Shown in pieces: positions 42,231 to 52,350 of a DNA stretch of 64,000 bases (position 1 is the stretch's first letter; the number at the start of each line of letters is the position of its first letter). Position numbers and translations under genes: made by a program. This DNA comes from Anastrepha obliqua (Eukaryota; Arthropoda; Insecta; Diptera; Tephritidae), in contig NC_072896.1 in assembly GCF_027943255.1 (NCBI RefSeq), positions 34,684,501 through 34,748,500 on the forward strand, in the 5' to 3' direction. The notes beneath the pieces were generated by a model. That model did not search any database and was not told where the DNA came from. It saw only the letters and a program-made list of their open reading frames with translations.

Positions 42231-44089
42231 TGAGATTTAGGCTACTGGCTTTTCATGGGAGATTTAGGCTCTGATTGGCTGATTGCACTTATATCACCCA
42301 TTCTCAGTAACGTCTGAAGGTTTTCTTTTTAACGTTTTAGGTAAAACACCAAGTAAGTGGGACTTCTGCTCGCTTGCAAGTGCTATAGAAGTTCGTAAAC
42401 TTGCGATAAATTTCTTCTCTTTATTACCCCTAGTATAGGTTGTAGATTTAGTCAAACATCCTCAATCCATATATCCTTCATTCCTTTCAAATTTTTTACG
42501 AAAAACCAGAATGCTCACTGTAGTAAAAATTTTTTGTATTTCCTCTCTTTGTATAAAACCTCATAATTTCGTGACACTGTAGTCAATGTTAAGTTTTTAT
42601 ACCTTGTTTTACAGATAATGAAGCATTATTAAAGAAAATGTCTTAATAGGAAATACTTTTGAGCAAATTTGTAGAAAAAATAACTGCTGAATTAGAAAAT
42701 AGGTAAAAAAAAGTTATGTAAACTTCAAATTGATTGCAAATTTCTTCATAAAGTCGAGCTATATTCATAAAAGTCAGTGCTAAGGTGAAAAATGTTCAAT
42801 ATTTTGCTCTCCAGAGGCATATGAAGATTAAAAATTTCTATAGCATTAAGGGAGTTAAAGCTTGTTTTGTAGGGGAGGTCATACCAAGTTGGTCTCTTAA
42901 GAAAAAAATTCAGAATTTGAGGGAATTGAAAAATTTCCATACCTATATTTTTTTTATACACGTCCAAATCTACGAACTTCACTAGGTCACTTAAAAGACC
43001 CTGGATTTTTTTTTGTTTTTTTTATAATTTTTTACCACTGAGTAACTTCAACTCACCTTCACGTTTTCTCATGATTCGCAGCACTGTAGATAGTAACTAA
43101 TAAAATGTGTTAATTTCCGACAACCCCCCGCTTGCAATTTAAATTGTTGTGAGCCTCTATTGAAAAAAAAAAAAAACACGTCTTCTACTCCATTCCTCGC
43201 ACGCTTGCTGACATTGTAGAAGCGCAGTTGTACCCACGCAATTGTCTTTTAATTATTAAATTCCCCTACAAATATTCATAGCAAAAACCGATATCGCAAG
43301 AAGTGTACGGTTAAGGTGATAGAGGAGTAAAGGAGTAACTTCTTGTAGCTTCAACCATTTCACTTTGGCGGGGCACTCATGCAGGCACTTGAGCAGGCAA
43401 CAGCTGTTACCGGTGCTGCTAATGTTGAAGCTGTTAGCGACACTGGGTTTGCTGACTCGCTGCTCTTCGCACTGTTACAGCCATTTCGCCATTGCACTCC
43501 TCGCCAACGTTGTAGGAACGTCAACACTTTAGTCGTTATCATCTTTTACGCTTATTTGCGCTTCGGTTAATTAAATTTCATTTCATTTTAGGTGACTGGC
43601 GTGCTTATGGGAAAAATAATAAAAATTCTAGTATGACGCATGTAAACGCCTTTTTCTATATCCAAAACTTAAGCATAGTCAAGTTTCAAGTGTGAGTGCC
43701 CATATTTTCTTCTTCCTATTTGCAGAGTGCCAACAAAGAGATTTTGCTCGAGATGACCAAAGCCACGACCATAGTTGTCTCTTCTGTCTCGTGTTAACTG
43801 GCCGCAATTAGAAACACCCAGTGTAGCCAGGGTCTTAGCCATTTAATATTTCCACTGAGAGAAAGTATTCCTTTTTGACCTTCTTTAATACTTTCAGAAA
43901 TGGTAGGCACTCGTGGGATATACTCTAGCCAGAGGCGCTCCTGGCTATTTATTCGCTGAACTTTGGCTACGACGCAGTCAAGCTCATACAATTCATCGTG
44001 CCATTCGCTTGCGATATTTGTAGAATCTTCAAGACTTCAAAGATCGCCTCATCAATTGTAGCCATAGTCCATATTTTTACGTCACTTAA
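42231..44089. other. unassigned region
   Basis: AT-rich with poly(A) near 43150-43173. Frames at 43360-43570 on both strands are Ala/Ser-rich but have no domain, and I do not call a gene. Confidence 0.35.
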
Positions 44090-44340
44090 TAAGGCTGGCT
44101 AATGAGGCACCTCAGACCGCGCACCAGTTTCTGTGCATTTGCCCGGCCTTCGCTCGAATCAGGCTTGAGGTCTTTGGCACCGATGTGTTAAGAAGCGATC
44201 ACCTTGGCTCCTTGGCACCACAAGAACTACTCAGATTTCTGCGGAGTCTGGGAAGATTTAAAGAAAATTTAAAAGGAACCCGAGTGCAGTACAATGGACT
44301 TAATTTTGTCTGAGTGCTGTACTTGCTAGTCTGTCCCAAC
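44090..44340 (+). mobile_element. LINE ORF2 C-terminal fragment
   Basis: Translation gives HQFLCICPAFARIRLEVFGT, then SDHLGSLAPQELLRFLRSLGR and a stop, the C-terminal zinc-knuckle end of a jockey-like ORF2 (xHFLCxCPAFxRxR). Confidence 0.75.
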
Positions 44341-45449
44341 AAAAAAAAAACAAAAAATGGGCGACTCATAAAGTGAAACTTTTGTTCACCGAAAGAAGAC
44401 TTTACTTCTCCGTTCCACAGTTTTAATAACTCTCTCAACTGGCGAACCGCTTTCAATTGGGGGTTCAGATTCAACTCCCTCATTAGAGTGGTAAAGTATT
44501 AGCTAAAATAATTGAGGTTTACTCTCGGCGTGGGTTTTTAGTTTGCCATTTATGCTATTGTCAACCAGGCACAGCCCAGAGTTCTTGAAAATGACATCTA
44601 AGTGAGGTGGAAAAAATACAATAATTGAATTTGTTGCTTTGTTGTTAAACCTGCTATAAACTTACAAAATTATAATACAAAAACATTTCTGCAGGAATTG
44701 CACCTGGAATTAAATGTTTCATCAGTCATGGAATCTTTTGCCAGCCAGCAAGTCAAGGCTCTTTGTCTTAATGATTATTTGACTCTCTTACTCTTCCATC
44801 TTCGATATTCTTAAAAGGCGTCTCTCTTCCAATATTATTTCATGATACTACTCGTATATAGCTCGCGGAGCAAGAGTCACTAGTAAGACCAGCTGCGCTA
44901 CTAGTTTCTGGCTGACTAAAATTCGGATTCGACTTTATTAAAATCTCTCAGATTCTCAACGGCTGTACGAAGATAATAGGGTGACCCACTGCCTACCTAC
45001 TCCGGGTTGTTAAAGAGTGCTCTGAGTCGAGTGTTATAGTCGGGGGGGAAATTTCCTGGCTTTCGCTGTAGTTATAAGATTTTGAAGTCAAACTTTCTTT
45101 GTGATGCTAGACGCACAGATTCTGCTGCACAAAATATTAATCCGAGTCGGTGTTTAATTCTCGGAGCGCACATACAATTAAAACTTTAGAAGTGTACCTT
45201 CCACCCTGGAACTTCTAAAAGCATTTCATTAAAGCGGAGCTACATTTGTGATTTTTAGACACACCAGGTCCAGTTTTCTCTCCTAGCTGCGTATAGGGGT
45301 TAAACACTATCAATAGCCTCCTTTACCACTTTGTGACCAATGGGGCATCGGAAAGTTGCAATATCGTTGCTCGATATCGACTTGTCGTCTATTTGGGTTC
45401 TTCTTGAAGCTTACCGAAAGCGTTCGTACTTCTCGTCTGTTCATAAATA
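44341..45449. other. unassigned region
   Basis: No clear feature. The minus strand may hold more of the LINE at 45450-45810, but I could not find a dependable motif. Confidence 0.3.
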
Positions 45450-45810
45450 AATTCATACCCACAGGAGATCTGCTTTAACAGAGCTTCTTTTGGATGACGC
45501 ATCTGTTGAATGTTCCAGCTCAGTCACTTGCCCCGCTTTGCGCTCCCGTTCTATGTTTTGGAGTTCTATTACAATCCTTCCTGCAAACTTTTTTACTGTT
45601 TCCCATTCGAGTTTGGCAAGCTCTTCATAAAATCTAGCGTAGTAAAGAGTCATTTGTGCTATACCCTCACCTTCGATGTGGCATTCCGGGCATGTCGAAT
45701 TATCTGCTAAACTAAAACGGTGCAGGCACGCAAGAAAACCACCATTTCCACTGAGAATCTGGGTTAGATAGAAATCTGTTTCGCCATGTTTTCTAATTGT
45801 CCATACATCT
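45450..45810 (-). mobile_element. LINE ORF2 C-terminal fragment
   Basis: One minus-strand frame from about 45805 reads RKHGETDFYLTQILSGNGGF, LACLHRFSLADNSTCPECHI and then an acidic/basic helical tail to a stop at 45453. This is the (S/G)GHGxFxxYLHRF...CxxC end of fly non-LTR elements. It is unusually free of stops for this window. Confidence 0.7.
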
Positions 45811-46099
45811 AGTGGGGATTCAACTCGTTTAGATTTCCTCGATTTTCTATTGGGAAGCAGACACGCTAAAGACTAACATGTTTCCAGCCACATATTTTCC
45901 TACTCCGAGACTAAAATGTGTTTCTTAAATATTCTCGCGTGTAAATCGACACAAAGGCTTTTCACATTGTGAAGTGGGCAGTGCTCTAGAGCGCGCTGAT
46001 GGAGCCGATCAGCAACAATCCAGTTTCTCAACTTTTTCCAGACTACATCAAAACTAGTGCTGGAATGTCTTGATAAGCTGAATATATAAGGCCAGAACA

Positions 46100-46530
46100 A
46101 CTAAGTATCCCATAGATTACAGGTTCCAGGGCACAAAAGAATTACTGTGAATGAAAAGGCAGATATATTAGCCAAGAAAGCGTCGACCTGCCCATTTATA
46201 GACCCTGAGTCATTTTTGACCAAGGAAAAGGTAACGTCTCCTCTTTTATTCTCTCATTCAGGAAGTAGAAAAAAGACAAAGAAGATCATACTAGGTCAAC
46301 CTACTGGGTTTAGCGCAATCGAGATCAATGATAAGTAGTTTAACCCAAACTGATTTAAAAATTGCACGGAGTTAAATAAAAGCCATTTTAGAATCGTCAC
46401 AGGCTTTCTAACAGTCATTGTGTATTGAATTATCATCTAATTAAGCTGACCATGAAACTTGCAGGTTCTGTAGGGGAAAAGTTGAAATCATCAAGCATTT
46501 ACTGGTGTCGTACCCAACACTGATTAATAA
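46100..46530 (+). mobile_element. LINE RNase H fragment
   Basis: VPGHKRITVNEKADILAKKA (RNase H end) starts near 46123, followed by SCPFI-like sequence, GQPTGFSAIEIN and, after stops, RIVTGFLT and IIKHLLVSYPTL. The long-TIR element starts at its 3' border. Confidence 0.65.
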
Positions 46531-46903
46531 CACTGTGCGACAATTTTGGGGTCATCAAAATCAAACCACACCGGACCTTTTTTTTCTGAAAATATACCTA
46601 TTCAATAGCAAAACCCTCGCTGGGTTTTTAAAAGTTAGCTCGATTTTTTTTTTTTATTGCGTTTTGAAGTTTTCTATTTTCATGAGATTTTGGAGTTTTA
46701 CCTGTACGCTAAATTTGACTTATAAATCGACCTTTGTTTGATTTAATCGATTTATTTTGTCATAGCTTGATGCAGAAATTTCGTACATGTACAAATAAAC
46801 TTATTTTGAGAAGAACCTATATCTCAATACGCAATTTTGAATACCAAAATTTCGAAAAATTTTATGTTTTTACCATTTTTTACTGTAATTATGAAAATAA
46901 TTA
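46531..46903 (+). repeat. left inverted arm
   Basis: Pairs with 47710-48068. A block of about 12-14 bp near 46543-46556 (attttggggtca region) is missing from the right arm. Confidence 0.9.
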
Positions 46904-47198
46904 AAATTTCTCACTATTTCTTCTAGCAAAAATGTTGCAAAATGTACTAAAAAAGTCATTTATAAGATAAAAACATAAAACTGAACTTTAAGTTTGTTAT
47001 TTTCTAAAAAAATAAATTTTTAACAAGATTTTTCTTCATAAAAATAATTTTTTTATACTCTGCTTTAAATTTTTTTTTAAATATCTAAAAACTCTGTAGG
47101 TAAAAATATTAAATAGATTAAGTAAAAAGAATATAGACTTGAATTCTTATAATTTTTTTTTTTTTTATTAAAATAAAGAATTTTTACGTACTAAAACC

Positions 47199-47480
47199 TT
47201 AGAGACGAGCTCTTTTCGACACTGATTGAATTTCAACATCATCATTATCAGAGTAATCAGATTCATCAGTAAAGAATTCCATGCCTGTCTCTTCTTCTTC
47301 TACCTCATATTCTTTTTCCTCCTGGTTACTCCATTTTCCTTCATTTTCTTCCTGGTCGTATTGAAAAATATGTTTTCTCCACCAACATATTTCGGCTAGT
47401 ATGGCACCTGGAGCTCGTTTTCCTCGGTATCTTGACTCAAATGGCATCGCAGTTTGATGGTAGCGCTCTAAAACAAACAT
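47199..47480 (-). CDS. unknown 93-aa protein inside the long-TIR element
   Basis: The frame starts MFVLERYHQTAMPFESRYRG, continues KRAPGAILAEICWWRKHIFQ, then becomes highly acidic (Glu/Asp-rich, about residues 45-80) and ends in a basic SKRARL. It looks like the C-terminus of a larger nuclear protein such as a transposase, with upstream exons lost. The codon mix and sharp domain change argue against chance. I do not recognise the family. Confidence 0.4.
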   Translation of the reverse strand: MFVLERYHQTAMPFESRYRGKRAPGAILAEICWWRKHIFQYDQEENEGKWSNQEEKEYEVEEEETGMEFFTDESDYSDNDDVEIQSVSKRARL

Positions 47481-47709
47481 TTCCTGATAAGACAGACTAC
47501 AACCTTCTTTATACTTTTTATTTTGGAATGTGTGCTAGCCACTTTTCTATGTACTTAACAGGCTAAAAGTCTTGTGAGACCAATCTTGCTTTTCACTACT
47601 CACGATCACATTTTGTTACATCCAATATTCATTGGAAAACCGTATCTGGAAAAAATACTAGCAAAAATAGAAAAATCTGAAAATGTGTATAACGGGTGGT
47701 TACGTATAA

Positions 47710-48068
47710 AATTATTTTCATAATTACAGTAAAAAATGGTAAAAACATAAAATTTTTCGAAATTTTGGTATTCAAAATTGCGTATTGAGATATAGGTTCT
47801 TCTCAAAATAAGTTTATTTGTACATGTACGAAATTTCTGCATCAAGCTATGACAAAATAAATCGATTAAATCAAACAAAGGTCGATTTATAAGTCAAATT
47901 TAGCGTACAGGTAAAACTCCAAAATCTCATGAAAATAGAAAACTTCAAAACGCAATAAAAAAAAAATCGAGCTAACTTTTAAAAACCCAGCGAGGGTTTT
48001 GCTATTGAATAGGTATATTTTCAGAAAAAAAAGGTCCGGTGCGGTTTGATTTTTGATGTCGCACTGTG
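47710..48068 (-). repeat. right inverted arm
   Basis: Inverse of 46531-46903 with few substitutions. Confidence 0.9.
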
Positions 48069-48144
48069 TAAGCGGGGCAATAACCTGCGTAAACATATTT
48101 TACCAGGGGAGGAAATAAATCTCGATAAAAGAGGGCAAATATGA

Positions 48145-48780
48145 GCTGTGCTCAAAAAGTATCGCGAATTTTGAATTTTTGCAGGTTACGTATATTCGCG
48201 TTTCGATTTTTTTGTGGCGATATGTTGGTGTTGACTGTGTCATACGGAGAAGCTACTTTGGACCAAAGCAACGTTTATCGGTGATACAAAATGTTCTCAG
48301 AAGCCCGAGAAGATGTGAACGACGTAAAGCATGCCGGATGCCCAAGCACTTCAACAACAGACGAAAACATTGATGAAGTGAAGAAAATGGTATTGGCTAA
48401 TAGTCGAATCACCGTTAGAGAAGTTGCTGAGGACCTAGACATATCGGTTGGCTCGTGCCGTTCAATTTTTTTTTAACGTTTTGGGCATGAGATGGGTCGC
48501 CGCAAAATTCCTACCAAAACTGCTCAGTTTCGACCAAAAGCAGCATCGAATGCACATTGCTAATGAGATGTTAAACTCTGTCCGTGACGACCCAAATTTG
48601 CTCCAGAGGCTCATAACTGGTAAGGAATCGTGAGTTTTTGGTTATGACGTTGAAACTAAAGCTCAATCATCTCAATGGAAGCTGCCGCTCGAACCAAGAC
48701 CGAAAAAAGCGCGCCAAGTTCGATCGAATGTAAAAGTTTGGCTTACCGTTGAGTTTTTGGTCAATAAGGAATATTGCCTG
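48145..48780 (+). mobile_element. mariner 5' half, truncated
   Basis: Starts with gctgtgctcaaaaagtatcg (terminal repeat region). Transposase pieces: REDVNDVKHAGCPSTSTTDE, NIDEVKKMVLANSRITVREV, AAKFLPKLLSFDQKQHRMHI, LLQRLITGKES (first Asp changed: GDES is GKES) and VETKAQSSQWKLPLEPRPKK. It stops matching after NKEYC near 48775; the second and third catalytic Asp are absent. Confidence 0.82.
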
Positions 48781-49028
48781 CCCCCGACGATTTGAAAGTT
48801 CTAGTTCCGTGTTGTGCTGAAATTTTGCTCTACTTCGGTGGCTCATCTCAAACCAAGCGCACAGCCACATCACAAGTGTTTTTATATGTAAGATTCGTTT
48901 ATATAGCAAACCAACTGCTTCTAGTCAGACATTAAGTGCTGCTAGAAGTCACATATACTATTTAGTAAACAGACACTGCGGACCCTGGCAAGCCCTTTAA
49001 GAGGAGCCCATCTGATTGAATCTATGTA

Positions 49029-50207
49029 ACACTTGGGCTAAAAAGTCCAAGACCTTCCATATAGATGGCACTAGTTTTATTACAGTTAGTACTAACCTTA
49101 AAAAGAGAGCAGTTAAACTTCCATGATATTCTATGCATTAACTTCTGAGTTATTGTGCTAAGAGTAGCGCTTCATTTATTATTTTCAAAACAATGGATCA
49201 AAAAGAATTTCGTGATTTGTCCATACCGTAGAAGCTAAGTAATGGCTTGAAAGTGTTAGGAAGGACTTCGCTCCATCAGAAACCACAACAAACAATAAAA
49301 TGATGGCTTGCAGACTTCAAACGTGGTCGATGCACAACGGGGTGGACGTCCAAATGAGGAGGTAACACCAGAAACATCAAAAATTCCATAAACTCGTTTT
49401 GAATGATCGAAAAGTGCAGTTGCGTGAGTTGGCAGACATCGTGCGGATATCAAAAGAACGTCGTGGCTATATATTGCATGAGTATGAGAAAGCTGCTATG
49501 AGAAAGCTCTGTTCAAAGTGGGTGCCGCGTTTGCTCACTGTTGAACAAAAACAAAAACGTCACAAATCAATCAAAGCAATTGAATTGAACTTTGAATTGC
49601 TTCAAATCCACCGCAGTTGCCAGACTTGGCTCCCAGCGACTACAAGCTGTTCGCAGACCTAAACAAAAAAATACTTATATATATATATAATTGGCGCGTA
49701 CACCCTTTTTGGGTGTTTGGCCGAGCTCCTCCTCTTATTTGCGGGGTGCGTCTTGATGTTGTTCCACAAATGGAGGGACCTACAGTTTCAAGCCGACTCC
49801 GAACGGCAGATTATTTTATGAGGAGCTTTTTCATGGCAGAAATACACCCGAAGGTTTGCCATTGCCTGCCGAGGGGCGACCGCTATTAGAAAAATATTTT
49901 TATTAATTTTGGTTTCACCGAGATTCGAACCAACGTTCTCTCTGTGAATTCTGAGTGGTAATCACGCACCAACCCATTCGGCTACTTGCCGACAAGAAAT
50001 TTGAAATTTTGCTCGAATGCAGAGATCATCGCTGAAAGTGATGCCTATTTTGAGGCAAGAGATAAAGGGTGGTATTGAAAAGTTAGAGCAGCGCTGGAAT
50101 GGTTGCGTTGCTTTTGATGGAAGGAAGGAAGTTGATAAATAAAGCTAATTTTAAACAAAAACAAAATATGTTTTCTTTGTTAGTCCCGGACTTTTCAGCC
50201 CATGTGT
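49029..50207 (+). mobile_element. mariner interrupted by a SINE
   Basis: Inverted ends acacttgggctaaaaagtcc and ggacttttcagcccatgtgt, flanked by TA (49027-49028, 50208-50209). Transposase remnants: MDQKEFRDL, ADFKRGRCTTG, LNDRKVQLRELADIVRISKE, MRKLCSKWVPRLLTVEQKQK, then a deletion to FELL and LAPSDYKLFADLNKK. The SINE (49678-49995) follows, then KKFEILLECRDH and the 3' end. Deleted for the middle catalytic part. Confidence 0.85.
49678..49995 (-). repeat. tRNA-derived SINE, full-length copy
   Basis: Best copy in the window. On the minus strand it has A box tagccgaatgggttggtgc, B box gttggttcgaatctcggtg, body agcggtcgcccctcggcagg, tgtatttctgccatgaaaaa, tccctccatttgtggaacaa and gctcggccaaacacccaaaa, and a terminal (TA)n run. 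acaa(a/g)aaa flanks both sides and may be a target duplication. About 310 bp. Confidence 0.88.
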
Positions 50208-50209
50208 TA

Positions 50210-51296
50210 CTAAGCTTGGTTTTCTCACTTCAGCATGACTCTTAAATGGATGTTTATTTGCTATGCAAGGAATATATGACCGATTTCTTAGGCTTCAGGT
50301 TTCTTAAATAGCTCGCTAGAAATCATTTCTGCGCATTTCCAGGTGTATTACAATCAAAAACCAATCACTGGTATGGATTCCTACATGCGTAATCATGCTC
50401 GCAAGTATATCGCCTTTAAAAAATATTTTTGTCACCAAATTGGTTGCCATTCTCTACGATGAAAAACATATTTTTCCAATCATGCATATTTTTGCTTACC
50501 TTTTTGCCAATTAAAAAAATTCCTCAATCACTTCCAGCGAATTTAAAATTTTCTTATTTTTTATTTGATCCAAAAAGTGCAAAACCGTATAATTGCTTTC
50601 ACGCCTAAATAAATATGTTTATATGCAATAAATACAATTAATATAATAAACACAATGGCAGAGCGTGAAAAAACGCCTGAGTAGACAAACATACCTCTAC
50701 GCATTAATTCGCACACATATGCTTGTATTGGTGTTCATTAAAATTTCACACTTGACTGCAATTGGCATTGACATGTGTCAGTGGCTTTTTAGCAAAAAAA
50801 AAACAACAAAAAAACAGAAACAGAAGAAGCAAAGGAAAACCCAACAATAACACAGTGTATTTAAAGCAATAACAAATGCCAAATTTCGCTTCAGTAACAG
50901 CTGTTGCTGCCTTGCGCATTGTTATTTCTGCCATTGTTATTGCACTTACACATACACATGCAACTGCTGTTGCTGTCATCACCGCTTCAGCTATTTGTGA
51001 TGTTACGGTTGCGCGATTCGGTTGCTATTGACAATTTACAATTTACTAGAAAATAAATTTTCACATAATTAAAGTTGAAATAGCTGAAATAGCACCAGCT
51101 GTGAAAAGGGAAAATGAAATAATGAAATTTCGCAAGAGTTTCTCAGCAGTAGCTGATACTTGGAACTGCTCTAATTTTTTTTATGCTATGGAAAATTCAG
51201 AAAACTACACCTTTTCTATAGTACTTCGAAAGACGGCAAACAAAGAAAATTAGGAAAATGTGTACTTCAGAATAGTGTTTGGCATTTCAGAATCTA
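50210..51296. other. unassigned region
   Basis: AT-rich with poly(A) stretches near 50795-50850; no gene recognised. Confidence 0.4.
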
Positions 51297-52350
51297 TAGG
51301 GTGGTTAAGTTTCAAGGGCCGGTTGATTTTGAATAAAATATAATTTTTTTAGGAAATTATTGTCATTTCTCTTTATTATGATAATATTGATATGGCTCAA
51401 TTACGTATAGAACAAAATATTGGCAAAATAGCATCGACGACCTCGGCGGTCCACCACCGTCCGATGGTCCAAATTTTCGATGACGCTGAGGCATAATTGA
51501 GGTTTTTATCGGCGTATACCTTTTCTTTCAAATAACCCCAAAGAAAGAAGTTCAACGGTGTCACATCACATGATCTTGGCGCCCAATTGACATCGCCGCG
51601 ACGTGAGATTATTCGGCCATCAAATTTTTCGTGCAAAAGAGCCATTGTTTCGTTAGCTGCGTGACAAGTGACACCGTCCTGTTGAAACCACATATCGTCC
51701 ACAACCATATCTTTCAATTCGGGCCATAAAAAGTTCATTATCATTTCACAATAGCGAACACTATTCAGAGTAACTGCCTGACCGGCCTCATTTTGGAAAA
51801 ACTACGGCCCAATGATGCCCTCGGCCCATAAACCGCAGCAAACAGTCACTCTTTGTGGGTGCATTGGTTTTTCGGCAGTCACTCTTCGATTATCATTCGC
51901 CCAAATGCGGCAATTCTGCTTATTGACGAATCCACTGAGGTGAATCACTGAAGATGATTTTCTTCGAAAATTGGTCATTCACTGTTGCCATTTCCTGCCA
52001 CCATTCTCAGCATTGACGACGCTTGAAATGGTCAAGAGGCTTTAGTTCTTGAGTCAATGACTCATTGTAAGCGTTTTGCTCAAACTTTTGCACAATTTTT
52101 CCGATTGTACGCACATTTGGAAGATTAAATTGACCGAAAAAATCACGAAGTGCGCGATATGCATTTTGATTTGAACACCCGTTTTGATAATAAGCCCAAA
52201 TAACTTTAACGCATTGATCGATTATGTATTTTTCTATGGTTCAAATTCAAATAATCTGAAATTGAAAAATTTCAAATGAAATGCAAAAAAACTTGACGTT
52301 TATGTGTGGTTTACATTTAATATCGGCCCTTAAAATTTAACCAACCTTTA
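51297..52350 (-). mobile_element. Tc1/mariner-related element, family aagggtggttaa, near full length
   Basis: Ends tagggtggttaagtttcaag and ttaaaatttaaccaacctt with TA outside. The minus strand encodes FLWPELKDMVVDDMWFQQDG with the second acidic residue, VTCHAANETMALLHEKFDGR, ISRRGDVNWAPRSCDVTPLN and FFLWGYLKEKVYADK; an N-terminal part near 52100-52260 is frameshifted. Transposases of this group are common in arthropods. Inactive copy. Confidence 0.82.

Larger units (their letters stand above)
46531..48068. mobile_element. DNA transposon with about 360 bp terminal inverted repeats, superfamily unknown
   Basis: Left arm 46531-46903 and right arm 47710-48068 are near-perfect inverse copies. 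The termini are CACTGTGCGACA (left) and CACAGTGCGACA (right, read inward). TAA occurs outside each end (46528-46530 and 48069-48071) and may be the target duplication. The 800 bp interior is AT-rich and holds one minus-strand frame (47199-47480). CAC(A/T)GTG termini recall Transib or CMC/Chapaev elements, but no diagnostic transposase motif was seen, so the superfamily is left open. Confidence 0.85.

Noticed and set aside
43360..43570. Ala/Ser-rich frames on both strands
   Set aside because: Short, mutually overlapping and without a domain; chance is more likely.
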